Source of the DNA: Phlebotomus papatasi | Taxonomy: Eukaryota; Arthropoda; Insecta; Diptera; Psychodidae | Direction: 5' to 3' | Assembly: GCF_024763615.1 (NCBI RefSeq) | Contig: NC_077222.1 | Coordinates: 89,218,001 to 89,282,000 of the forward strand | Length of the DNA: 64,000 nucleotides | Shown: one piece after another, positions 11,544 through 22,695 of the stretch | Layout of the letters: each line of letters opens with the position of its first letter | Position numbering within the stretch: the stretch's first letter is position 1 | The notes under the pieces: model-generated | The model's input: only the letters and a program-made list of their open reading frames with translations | The model's database searches: none | Told to the model about the DNA's origin: nothing | Program-made: the position numbers and the translations under genes

Positions 11544-11772
11544 CACACTGAGAACAAAAAAGCACTAACACTTTAACACTTTTTAGGTGTAAAAATATAT
11601 CAACATTTTTTAATTTTAATTTTACACCTTCTTAAGGATAAAATTAACATGGAAAAGGGTAACTTTAACCCCCAGTACACCTAAAAAGGGTAATATTTAC
11701 ACCAATTAACATTTCTAAAAAAATTAACATTTCTGGAATGTTATTTTAACTTTTCGGATTCATCTCAGTGTA
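11544..11772. mobile_element. Small MITE with CACTGAGA termini
   Basis: Left end CACACTGAGA (11544-11553) and right end TCTCAGTGTA (11763-11772) are inverted copies of each other. The interior is a poor inverted repeat of TTAACA/TGTTAA and AGGTGTAAA/TTTACACC words. 229 bp, no open frame. Confidence 0.55.
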
Positions 11773-12656
11773 AATGTTTGTGAAAATCGTATAATCCACA
11801 AAAATGTTTATAAAAGTTTTGGCAGACAAACAAAAATGTACAAAGAAATGTTTGTAAAAAGAACTAATTTAATCATTTTACGAACAATGTTTGCAAAAAA
11901 CGTACAAAATTTCACGAACATTTTATTAGTTTACATGACTTATAAGCATTTTCTAAGTCCCCAATCAAAATTTACAAAGATTTACAAACAATTTTACGAA
12001 TATATTTTTCCGTATAGATAAATTTATGTCCATATTTTGATCAAACTGCATACACTTGTATAGAAAAACTGTCAAAATGGACAAAAATTTATCTGATGTT
12101 TAGAATCCACTACATACTAAATAAATTCATGTACTTATTTTCCGTTATAGAAGAAAAGCTCACAGCTATGGCATAAACAATTTTCCTTAATTTTCCGAAT
12201 ATTAACATAAACTTCTTGTAGCGTAAAGTGGCAATACTGATGAAAGTTTTTAATTAAATTTATACATTTTCATTATTTATGCTGGAATTAAACTCAGTGA
12301 ATATTTATATAGTATATACTATACATTTTGATTTATTTCTGCAAACATCTAGGGATAAAAATAAAACAAAACTGTCCACATTGTGGCAATAGAAAACTTT
12401 ACTGTCATATAGATTTTTCACAGCGTTACTATTTGAATTATTAATAAATGCTGTTATTAAATAAGCCAATAAAGTCTTAAAATAAGGTCAGGGTCGCGAA
12501 AAAAAAACATGATTTTTTGTAATTTCTGGTAATTTCAAAAACTTATTTATTTTACTTTTTTTGTGTAATGATGCAAGAAATGAATTTTAATAATCTCACC
12601 GTTTCAAATGAATTGGAATTAAATCTTAAATAGTAGAGCTCTTAAAAGTTCTTGTA
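11773..12656. other. AT-rich DNA with decayed repeat words
   Basis: Many degenerate ACAAACATTTTGTAAA-like words in both orientations (11775-12010), similar to the flanks of the MITE at 35930-36118. Otherwise nothing coding. Confidence 0.3.
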
Positions 12657-13081
12657 GGGGAAGACTTTCACTTTCCGTACATGCTCTGGTTTCGAACATT
12701 TCATATTTTTCCTATGTTCCTTTTATAAATCTGACCTATCTATAACAATTTTAATGAATGAAAAGCTAATATTAAGTCACACGATTCTTAAAAAAAATAG
12801 GACAGGTTCATTAAAGAAATATGGGAAAAATGTGAAGTGTTCGAAACCAGAGAAAAGATGAAAAATTGCTAAGAAAGATTTTGTAAACACAATAAAACTT
12901 TTCCCAGTTCATTGAGGAAGACCCGTAACAAGGGTCGAAAGCTTTAGAGAAAAACTTTGAGTTTTTAATTAAGGAAAAGAAGCTGCCCCTTACGAGCACC
13001 GGAGGATCTGAATCCAATTTAATACGTCAGATACCCTACCTATAGAAGCCATAGTGTGTGCGAACCATAAAAACCTTCCCC
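12657..13081. mobile_element. TA-flanked TIR element with an internal hairpin
   Basis: Termini TAGGGGAAGA at the left and the inverted ACCTTCCCCTA at the right, flanked by TA. Inner inverted words CTCTGGTTTCGAACA (near 12686) and TGTTCGAAACCAGAG (near 12839) form a second palindrome. The right half carries the hammerhead-like motif listed separately. No transposase frame. Confidence 0.5.
12912..12941 (+). ncRNA. Hammerhead-ribozyme-like core motif
   Basis: TTGAGGA (12912-12918, consensus CTGANGA with C to T), one extra A, perfect 5-bp stem GACCC/GGGTC (12920-12924 and 12932-12936) around loop GTAACAA, then GAAA (12937-12940). This is the layout of hammerhead stem II. The extra A and the missing C depart from the consensus, so the copy may be inactive or the likeness may be coincidental. 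Confidence 0.25.
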
Positions 13082-13758
13082 TAAATAGATAAGGCTGATA
13101 AGAGAATAAACCATTTCTTGGCTATTAAGTCTTTTGCTTCGGAGCCGATTATTACGATTTCTTAAAAACTCAAGTAATAATAACGAAAGACTAGCGGAAG
13201 GCCTATATCAGCTATCCCAAAAAGCAAAATAGCTGCCTTATAGAACCAAGTATTAGACAAGTCTTTTAGTGCACTTTTTAAAGGCTTAAAGTGAAAATTT
13301 TCTGTGGAAATTCCTATAGCAGCTCTTAAGAACCTTAAGAGTGCGCCACTTGACTTATAGTAATCTCAATGATGGAAGCAAGAGCGTTATAAGTAAATAA
13401 ATAGGTTTTTGGTTGCATAGTGCCTTAATTAGGGAATTCTACAAGACTATTTTAAGAAAAAATTGCTGTTTGGGATATCAGCAAAGTGACTTAAATGTTA
13501 CTTTAACAGCAATTAAAATGGAGGAAACCTTAGTGTCAAAGTTCTGAGTTTAAATAAATGTTTAATAAACTAGTGTTTCCGTCAATTATTGATAAAGGTT
13601 CTTGGTTAGAAAATCTGCCGTCGTATTTCGTCTTGACGATTTTTTACTTTAAATTAAATGTCATTGTGGACCAGTTTTTGCAACTTGGGTAGTGCACGAA
13701 TTTACTTGAAATTTTATGTAGTACCTCTTGAGAGAAGAAAACATCTCTAGAGAGAGTA
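13082..13758. other. No feature seen
   Basis: AT-rich DNA between two MITEs; no open frame above background and no repeat recognised. Confidence 0.3.
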
Positions 13759-13982
13759 GGGTGGAGTCTACACTTATGGATGTTATACACACTTATGGAC
13801 AACGCAAAAATCTTAAGTTATTAAATTAAACAAATTACAAAACATCAAAAAAATTGTTAATTACATCCATTACATCATAAACTAATAATTTTATAACTTG
13901 ACGAAATCTGTTTTACGTAAGAACATAAGATTTTTGCTCGCTGTCCATAAGTGTATAACATCCATAAGTGTAGACTCCACCC
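13759..13982. mobile_element. MITE, ~60-bp TIRs, TA target duplication
   Basis: Left end GGGTGGAGTCTACACTTATG and the right end is its inverted copy; the TIR match extends ~60 bp (to ATGGACA...AAAAATCTTA). TA lies on both sides (13757-13758, 13983-13984). 224 bp, non-coding. The high identity of the TIRs suggests recent movement. The ends resemble those of the element at 35930-36118. Confidence 0.85.
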
Positions 13983-13984
13983 TA

Positions 13985-16283
13985 TAGATATTTTATAGTG
14001 TGAATTTTTCCAAAAAATTTGTTAAAACTCAAATTTAGGTATCCGAAAATCATTAGTCATTAGCTGAATTTTAGAAAAATTTATTGAAATTTGAATTTTA
14101 CAAAAAAAAACTCAACATATAACTCTAGAACTCAACGACTCCACGATGTCTTAAATCCTTTATTCCTTCTTATAACATGAATAGAATTGAGATTTTAAAA
14201 AGAACCATCGGATTTAATAAATAAAAACATTTGCCTCAAATTTAAAACTTTTGGAATGACCGACATTTTTTTAATATCTCTCGTGACTTTTTCATTTAAC
14301 AGCTCCCTTGGGAAAGCGTGAATTTCTTCCATGAATATAAGTAAGTGAGAAAAAAGTCATTCGTGGTGACAACTCTTGGTTTTATAGCCCCATTCACGGA
14401 CGAGACCATAAAGCGTTGAATATTTCAAAAATTTATATTGTTGACAATACGAATACCTCGCAGATTGGAAGTATAGCTCCAAGTAGATGATGGCTATGGG
14501 CTTTTATGGTATTGCCACCAAAATCTCCAAAATGTACGAGCCTATAACATTTGGGAGACAGAAGAAGATAAAATATTCTATTAGCCAGAATCGTCGGTCC
14601 AAACCCCAAAAACTGTTGATCCCAAAATGGGGAACTTGGGCAAAATTTTCCACCCATTCACATTAACATTTAAGCAATCCCATTTCATGTCCACTTAATA
14701 CACCGTGTGTATTTAAGTCCTCGAAAGTTTTGGGAATGGGACTTTGAAGTGTGTCTAATCATGTGCTTCAACATCATATTCGTATCCCTTTTCTTTGACA
14801 TTACACTCTGTGTGGCAACCTCATAAGCAGCTTATCTGTAATCTTTGTTCACACCTTTTGGCATAATTTTATACCTCAAATACCCAAACTCACTATACGC
14901 ACTTTCAATCTCAGAACTGGGAGAGCATTTATCCGGGGTATCTCAGGACGAAGAGGATGAACCATGAAAACCAAAGGAGAGAAACTCATCAAAACACTAT
15001 AAAAACACTTTTTGTCTGTTATGACAACGATCTCATTGGATAGGAGAATCCCCAAAAATTTTCCAGGGGTAAAATCAACAAAACTTAATGAAATCGCACA
15101 TGGGGATTTTCAGTATGGGCCACCTAAAATTGTCTGCTGGGGAGCAAGGTTTGAAGAAGGTCTGGAAAAATGAGGGACTTTAATGTGTATTTTGAGAGAT
15201 ATCTTATTATGGATTGTTTGCTGAAGCAGTGATTCTTACAGTGTTATTTTTATACTTTGTAGTCGTTCGGATTTATATACACGTATACAAAGGATAATAG
15301 TAATAATAAGTACTGAAACTACTTCAAAAATAGAAATATTACTCTCAATTTGAAACAGGGAAAAATAAAGTTATTAAGAAAATTTTTATACAAGGGACAG
15401 ACATTAGAATTAGATAGATTGATAAAGAACAATGGACAGAAATGTATTGGAACTGGTCCAACCCTTCGTCAGAGATGGGACTAGGCCCATATTGCAGGTA
15501 TTGGTGTATGACGTATGACTTAAAAATTACCGAGACCCCAGTCAAAAAGGATTGTCAGTCCTTGTGACATTAATGATATCCTTCAGAAAATTTGCAACTT
15601 TGACAATTTATTACTCGAAAACGGTTTAACCAATCTTAATAAAATTCGGGTTAAAGTCGGTGTATGACTTTAGCTTTAAATAAATATTTTTAGATTTTCC
15701 CTCTGACTGCTCCATCTGAAAGCTCCCATACAAACTAGCCAAGTTTTAGAGACATCGCACATTACAGGGCAACAAAACGAAAACTTTTTTCGTTTAATGT
15801 CAAATCACAGGTATTTTCGGAGTCCTTGGTGTATCTTGAACATATGACTCGACGAAATTTATAGTCCATCATGTCAACTTTTTCAGATATGTTAAAGTAA
15901 GCGTTCTTAAGAAATGAGTAGAACAATTTTTATAAAACTTGCTTTTTTAAATAACGGCATATCGTAAGATCTTGTCGCCAAAGGACATTTTCTAAAAGAG
16001 AACTTAAATCAAGAAATATTTTCCTAAAAGAAACTGTATCCTTATCCTTTCATTTTTCTTGTATCTAGATTTTCTTCAAATATCCTCGAATATTCTTAAT
16101 TTCCGTTAAAAGTATTGCCTCGATTGCATCTTTTTGTCGTCTTTAGAGAAATGTTCTCCTGGATTTAGGATTGTTGAAGTTCATAGGGTTGTAAAGTTAC
16201 TAAGGAATTTTAACAAAAGGTTTTGAGTATAATTAATTAAAACATTTTTTTTCTCCGACTTTATTACTCAAAGTATTTAAATA
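13985..16283. other. Apparently unique DNA, no gene recognised
   Basis: Short frames only (e.g. minus 14433-14657 and 15345-15545), none with a recognisable domain. No paired termini found. Confidence 0.3.
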
Positions 16284-17791
16284 ACACTATGCAACAAATT
16301 CACAACTTTTTTTGTTAACGGAGATCTCACATGGTACGTTTGATAGAGTCAAGTCCCCTGATTAAGAATCTGGTCTTGGTTTTGCTCCTATACGTAACAA
16401 TTTTTTTTTATTAATACTTTTATATTTTTTCTGCTTTGCCTTACATTATCCGTTATATCTCAGGTTCTAGTGAACGGAACTTGAAAAGTGTGGGTGCGTT
16501 GGAAAGCTCATTAGTCGAGCTTCAATTTTGATAATTACAAAAAACCTTGTAAAACCACTCCTTCGGGGTGTAAAATTGAAGTTTCTCTAAAAATTACCAA
16601 AAAAATGGTCCTAAAGTGAGGTTTTAAAAATTTGTATAAAATAAACTAAACAAAATATTAAAAATCCAATGATACCAGGTGATAGGCCACACTTAGAACT
16701 ACAATTTTGTTCATCTGAGACATCGCGCTCCGATCACTCTAAATGCCTCATTTCTTGGTTTTTGTCATTTTCCAAAAATATGAAGTACCTATTTTAGAGC
16801 AAATTCCCTAAACATTTCTGAGAAAATATCTTTTAAAACTTATGTGAAACATACCTAAATGTTGAGATTCTTCTTTAAATCGATCGGGGGCCATCAACAT
16901 GAATCAACATGATTTTCATTAACATCACTAATCAACATTCAACCGCGAGAAGAAACCTCTAAATTCATTTTATAATGCTTTTTTATGATAGGTAGAAAAA
17001 GTATCAGCGGACATTTCGCGAACATATTTCAATGATTTTAGATCGTACTTTCACTTAAAATTAACCTCTACTAAAAATAGTATTAGATGGATGGATAGAA
17101 ATAAATAGAAACAAAAATTGTATTCTTAAAAGGTAAACTGAGAGCTTCGTATTGAGGGTTGATTTGGGATGTAAATGAAAATCATGTTGATGGTCCCCCG
17201 ATCGATTCAAAGAAGAATCTCCACATTTATGTATGTTTCACATAAGTTTTAAAAGATATTTTCTCAGAAATGTTTAGGGAATTTGCTCTAAAATAGGTAC
17301 TTCATATTTTTGGAAAATGACAAAAACCAACAAATGAGGCATTTAGAGTGATCGGAGCCCGATGTCTCAGATGAACAAAATTGTAGTTCTAAGTGTGGCC
17401 TACCACCTGGTATCATTGGATTTTTAATATTTTGTTTAGTTTATTTTATACAAATTTTTAAAACCTCACTTTAGGACCATTTTTTTGGTAATTTTTAGAG
17501 AAACTTCAATTTTACACCCCGAAGGAGTGGTTTTACAAGGTTTTTTGTAATTATCAGAAATGAAGCTCGACTAATGAGCTTTCCAACGCACCCACACTTT
17601 TCAAGTTCCGTTCACTAGAACCTGAGATATAACGGATAATGTAAGGCAAAGCAGAAAAAATATAAAAGTATTAATAAAAAAAAATTGTTACGTATAGGAG
17701 CAAAACCAAGACCAGATTCTTAATCAGGGGACATGACTCTATCAAACGTACCATGTGAGATCTCCGTTAAAAAAACCGTGTTGCATAGTGT
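16284..17791. mobile_element. 1.5-kb foldback element with near-identical arms
   Basis: Left arm 16284-16925 and right arm 17172-17791 are inverted copies, ~95% or more identical by eye across ~620-640 bp, separated by ~245 bp. The ends read ACACTATGCAACA and TGTTGCATAGTGT. Arm landmarks include CATGGTACGTTTGATAGAG, TTCGGGGTGTAAAATTGAAG and CATCAACATGA. No open frame of note. The structure fits a foldback transposon or a long-hairpin RNA locus; a transcript would form a ~620-bp double-stranded RNA of the type that Dicer-2 processes to siRNA in flies. Confidence 0.85.
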
Positions 17792-18559
17792 AATGGTATC
17801 TTTTAGGATCCTGTGATCTTTAGAGTTTTTAACTCTTTTTCAAGAACAATATTACTGCATGGGAAACATTTCCCTTAGTACAATCCTTTTTTTACGAATT
17901 TGAAGGATGGTAAAAGATTTATAAGGAAGATCTGGAAAATTGTAGGGAAAATGAAGAGATAAAGATATGGTTCGCTCCAGGAAAATTTTCTTTGAGTCCT
18001 TCTTTACAAATTATTCTTAGAAACGGCCAATATACGATTAACCGTTATTGTATAAAAGGAGTTTTGCAAAATAAAAACCATTATACAATTCTTATACATA
18101 TGTTTTATGTTCTAGTGCTTTTGCCACATACTTTTGGGGTTGGCCCCGGAACAAAAGTTGTTACATGTAGTTGATTAAAGGTATTTTACATTTAGTTCTT
18201 AAGGTCGCGCTGAATATGCTTTATTAGTCAAAGCAAAGAAAAGAACCCCAAAGTGGTCCGTTTTGTAGGCTGTCAGTATGAGTTTTTCAATCCAACCGGT
18301 AGAATCAAGGCACTCATTCTAAGAGAAATGCATCAAAAGCTTTAAGTTCCTAGAAAAGACAAACTTTCCAGCGAGTAACCAGAGGAAAGATGAATGGTCT
18401 ACATGAAAAAACCCTAAGGACCTACCCAGATTCAGGCAGGTGCTCGAGAATATTCAGCCTGTAAATTTTGGCACTAAGGAATAGTCCAAACTATCACACA
18501 CTAAGAGCTTATGCTGGCTTCAGACTGGAGCTTTAACCCGGTTCCCGAAGGTCTCACAA
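17792..18559. other. No gene recognised
   Basis: The 60-codon plus frame at 17992-18174 has no recognisable feature. 18230-18545 is more GC-rich and may be old repeat DNA, but I cannot assign it. Confidence 0.25.
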
Positions 18560-18583
18560 ATGTATGTATGTATGTATGTATGT
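18560..18583. repeat. (TGTA)n microsatellite
   Basis: Six perfect TGTA units. On the minus strand this is a (TACA)n tract directly following the 3' end of a possible retroelement, as expected of a LINE with a simple-repeat tail. Confidence 0.9.
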
Positions 18584-18875
18584 TTATTTACAACTTAATG
18601 AGCAGAAATATAAAATATATGTCATTAAGGATTAAGGATACCTAGCTTAAGCTGTTTGGCACCTATAAAAGAAATAAATACTACGCGTGCGCAGCCTGTC
18701 ACGATCGAGTGTACAGTGATCCAATGACGTTCTTAACAGCTTCCGAGTCCGCCATGAAAAGCCACTCTTCCAGTGCAGCTCTACTTAGAGGGTAAATCAT
18801 GCGCAAGAGATTATTTACAAGTAATGGAGCAGAGTAATTTACAAATCTAAATAACAATTCAATTTTATTGATTTT
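18584..18875 (-). pseudogene. 3' end of an unclassified retroelement-like ORF
   Basis: On the minus strand a 58-codon frame (18875 to stop 18699) ends YPLSRAALEEWLFMADSEA...SLYTRS, followed by ~110 bp and then a (TACA)n tract. A coding C-terminus followed by a short 3' tail and simple repeat is the layout of a 5'-truncated LINE. I do not recognise the family, and the frame could be chance. Confidence 0.3.
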
Positions 18876-18889
18876 TTAAAATATAACGG

Positions 18890-19838
18890 ATCATTTGCCT
18901 CTAATATCCAATCCTGAACAACAATTCTCTAATAAATCATGCTTGGGTAAGGAATTAGAAGAATTAAACCAGATGGCTAAGCCTTTGGTCTGAAGCCTGT
19001 ATTAGGATCATCGATTAGAAGTCCTGCCAGTAGAAGTACTGCCAGATTTTACAGGTGAAATATTCTTGACGATAAGCCTAAGGGCCTTGACAGACTTGAG
19101 GATTAGCCGAGAGACGACTTAGCGTAATTATATTCGAAATAATGGTTAAACCGTATTTCTATAATTTTCCACTAAGTCACCTCTTGGCTTAAGTCGTAAA
19201 TGTGTTTAGAGCATAAGTCTAATTGGTTCCTAGGGGTTCCTAAGAGGCCAGGTTTAGAATCGTTGATATCGAAGTTATCGAATCAAGGAACTCTCAAAAT
19301 TTTAATTTTCTAGTAGTACCACTATTGTCCGGAACTCGGAATTTGTGGCTCATTGTCACTGCCAGTCGGCCGGTTTACTGCTGTAGTTCAGGTTGAGGTC
19401 ACAACAATCCTAATTGGCTTTAATTAATGGTGTAGTGTGGAATCTCTTATAGTAGGGCTGCTTTACTCTCTATATTAGGAATCAAATCCCGCTTTTCGCT
19501 GGTACTTGAGTGCCGGAAAATGTTACAATCGGTCTCACTTGCCTATGAGATCGATCTACATAGGATGCCTGGGTACAATTAAGGTAAACTGCCCTCGCTC
19601 GACCGGTTCCTCGTCTCGACCGGTAGATTTACTTATTCAATTTATTTATATTTGCTATAATATTTTGCGTATTTTTGTAATATTTTGCGTGATCTATCAC
19701 TAATAGGTCAATCATTCCATGAATAATACGAACTAGTGACAAATTCATAGAAATCGACGAAATTGACCATCAATCATTCACAAATTGACCCACTGATCGA
19801 GTCGAGGAACCTGGTCGAGTGAGGGTACTTTACCCTAT
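18890..19838. other. No gene recognised
   Basis: Mixed sequence with CGACCGGT-containing words near 19600 and their inverted relatives near 19800. I see no complete element. Confidence 0.25.
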
Positions 19839-20100
19839 TGTTAATCGTGTCGAGGCCTAAAATTAAGTTTGTATTGCCCACAAACGGGCCACGTCTACGG
19901 AAAATGGACTTGCCTACATCAAATCCCCCGTTTCGCATGAGGTAGGGTACAACAAACAATACGCAGATGGGGGTGGTTTGGATCATCCCACAGTCACATA
20001 AGATATCACATTCGAAGAATCCCCATCGCCGTCTGTTGTCTTTAGAGCGTGCTACGCCGCTTCTCAAACGATTGAGAGATTTCCATATCGTCCAGTTTTG
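19839..20100 (-). mobile_element. LINE 3' end (ORF2 C-terminus), copy 1
   Basis: The minus strand reads LRSGVARSKDNRRRWGFFEC then CDCGMIQTTPIC: the C-terminal basic region and Cys-rich motif of non-LTR ORF2 proteins. It then enters a 3' tail CTCGACACGATTAACAAT. A second copy lies at 55098-55366. Both copies start at exactly CAAAACTGGACG. A short GGTAA-like duplication may flank it, but this is weak. It is a non-functional fragment. Confidence 0.75.
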
Positions 20101-20182
20101 ATTACCACCTGGAGAAAGGCTTTCCCTTAAATCGACTTCCTTCCATAGATTAATTGTCAGACAGATTTGTCAAGTGGTTTGA

Positions 20183-20422
20183 CAGAGTAGCAAAAACTTC
20201 TGCGAAACTTCAGACTTGCTCTTAGATTTTTGTGACCATGAAGAAGATGCTCCGGTTCAGAAAGAACCTTGGACATCTCGGAATCGGATATTGGCTTTGG
20301 AAGATACAGCTGAGTTATTTAGAGCTAAGATAAGTTATTTGAGTCGAGTGTTAAAAAAAGTACTTCATCTGCCTGAAACTGCACCATTCCGAGCAAAAAT
20401 TCGTGTTTTTACTTTTCTGGTA
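20183..20422 (+). CDS. Possible exon, function unknown
   Basis: Open frame between an acceptor-like TTTGACAG (ending 20182) and a donor-like TTTCTG|GTAATT. The peptide is rich in charged residues and has balanced composition (SKNFCETSDLLLDFCDHEED, then ...LFRAKISYLSRVLKKVLHLP...), unlike the low-complexity frames elsewhere in the window. No domain is recognised. The frame stays open to 20463 if it is not spliced. It could be a host exon, a TE-encoded fragment or chance. Neighbours are only TE remnants. Confidence 0.22.
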
Positions 20423-20464
20423 ATTCTAGAATATTTTATAAATACTTTTTCAAAAAGGTACTAA

Positions 20465-21810
20465 TGAAAAATCCACTTAAGAATTTAGCCTCTTCACTGT
20501 CTTGCAACCTTCAAATATCCCTAGGGCAATTGTCCGAATAATTCTAGGATTATGTAAAAATTCCAGGAGCACCAGGAATTACTTTTTGATTGCAGTTGAA
20601 AAAAAAGTGAAAGAAAAACAACACTTTGGCGGAGTTTAGATGCAGCCTGAGGGTAAAAAGTCATGGAAATGAAATTAATGTGAGAGGCATCTTCTACCAA
20701 GGTGGAGATTTCCCAGAAAAGCAGACAAATTCTCCAGTATGGCAAGAATGCTGTGGATTAGTAGACATCAAAGAAATTGTTGTTCACAATTGGTATTTTC
20801 TCCCAGGAATTTGCACAAAGCATCTTTTCGTTTCGGCATTGTTTGGGAGTTTTGGGAAAGGAATATTTAATAGTTTCACATTTCTCTGTGGCGTTCTTGA
20901 CGAAATTTTCGCTCAATCCTCATGAATAACTAATCTTCTACACAGAACCCAATTTGATTTTCTCACATTATTAGCAATGGTATTTTCCTGTTCTAGTTCT
21001 ATAAAAAGATTCAATCGATACTTTGGACACAATTGAATGAGTGAAATGGCAGTTGTGCCCCACTCAAATATTCAAATTAACCACTCACCTTCGCCCTAAA
21101 ATGACTTTATTAATAAAATATTTCTTTCGTGATTATCTCCACAACTACGCTGATTAACGAAAAGTTAACCACAAACATGAAAATAGTTAACATACAAAAT
21201 AGGGAAATGCCGTTGTAATTGAAATAGTTGACAAAATCATGTAAAATATAATATTTAAATGATTTTACCACGAAAATGCTTTGGGAATTATATTTCGTGG
21301 TTGGGAAGAGATTATTTCGTGGAATTAATCATGAATTCCTTTGAATAAATGCAATTACAACAAATACGTTTCTGAAGATTATGCGTAAATTTCTTGGAAA
21401 TATCTAAATATTTTAGAGTAGATGAGCTCCATTCAGTGAAATTTATTTAGTCAATTTTATTCTACAATCCTCTGATGGCCTACAAATATTTGTATGTACA
21501 TTTAACATTATGTATTCAATAAATACTATAAAGAAAATCGAATCTTATTAAAGGGATACTTAAAACATATGAAATCTTATCTTTTTAATCCAATAAAAGG
21601 TTATTTTCTGCGTAAATAATATTATATTTCACACATAGCGCCAGGGTGTCGTACCACTCACTTTGAAGCAGGTCAGGGAGGCAACCTTAAGATTTCAATA
21701 GAAGGGGTTGCCAACTGCGAAAAGTGTAACGACACGACCGCTACTTTACCGTTTTGTGGCTTAAAATCTTCTACAGTTTTAATAATAAAATAAATTTTCA
21801 GAAAGAAAAT
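20465..21810. other. Apparently unique DNA, no gene recognised
   Basis: A 99-codon plus frame (20626-20925) and its minus-strand shadow lack recognisable features. The rest is AT-rich. Confidence 0.3.
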
Positions 21811-22280
21811 CGGTTCATAACCGGTTAATCACCGATTCGTAACCAATTTAAATCGGTTCAGTTCAGGCTAATGGAGAATTCCAAGGCCTTTTCAATGAGC
21901 TTAAACATGATACCATTCAGATGAAAATCCGCTCTTCACAGCCTTTTTAATATTCTATTTTGAAAAACCGTTTGAAAAACCGAAATGTCCGCCTAGGCAC
22001 CCTCAAAAACATATCCAAAAATGAAAATAATCGCACAACGTATTTTCGAGTAATCCCAAAAATACATGGCTTGGGGGAAAAGGAAGGGCGGAAGACAAAA
22101 ATACCGTTGAATCATTTCTAATAACGGTTTTTCAAGGTCAAAGGTTAAAAAGACACTAGAGAGCGAATTTATAAAGCGAATGGGGTCATGTTTGGGCTCT
22201 TTGGAAAGGTCTTGGAATTTTCAACAAAACTGAACCGATTCCAATCGGTTTTGAATCAGTAATGAACCGGTTCATAACCT
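21811..22280. repeat. Foldback repeat, ~75-80% identical arms
   Basis: Left arm from CGGTTCATAACCGGTT and right arm ending AACCGGTTCATAACC are inverted copies across ~210-250 bp, meeting near 22075-22110. Each arm is a member of the family also seen at 7485-7900. Arm divergence shows this foldback is older than the one at 16.3-17.8 kb. Confidence 0.7.
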
Positions 22281-22303
22281 ATAAATAATTTTTATCAACA
22301 ATA

Positions 22304-22447
22304 GGGAAATCCGGAAGTCGTCGAAGAGAGACAATCACTCAGGGAAACACATCAACTATCTCCAGGGCTTTCGGCTATATTTTTCTGGAGATAGTTGATG
22401 TGTTTCCCTGAGTGATTGTCTCTTCCCGACTACTTCTGGATTTCCCT
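22304..22447. repeat. 144-nt hairpin with a 39-bp perfect stem
   Basis: 22327-22365 and 22385-22423 are perfect inverted copies (starting AGAGACAATCACTCAGGG) with a 19-nt loop. The stem extends imperfectly to 22304-22447 (GGGAAATCC/GGATTTCCC). It lies inside ACCGGTT-family repeat DNA, so it probably is a small inserted inverted repeat. It could also be transcribed as a small-RNA hairpin. Confidence 0.8.
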
Positions 22448-22449
22448 AA

Positions 22450-22695
22450 GCTTCTCCTTACTTGCTTACTCCTGATGTGTATTTTAGGAAATATTTTGAG
22501 TGATTTATAAGTGGGTTCAAATCGGTTGTGAACCGGTAATGAATCGATTATTTACAGATAAGTAATTTTTGTTCGAATATAATAATTATTACTCTTCAAA
22601 CTATTTTGTGGAATCTATTAAGTGGTTTATGAATCGATGCAAATAGGTATCGATTCACAATACAATCGGTACGGTAAATGATCCGAAAGTACCTT
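22450..22695. repeat. Decayed ACCGGTT-family repeat
   Basis: Words such as GTGAACCGGTAATGAATCG, CTATTTTGTGGAATC and TTTATGAATCGATGCAAATA are related to 7480-7620. The copy is partial and is interrupted on its left by the hairpin at 22304-22447. Confidence 0.5.
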
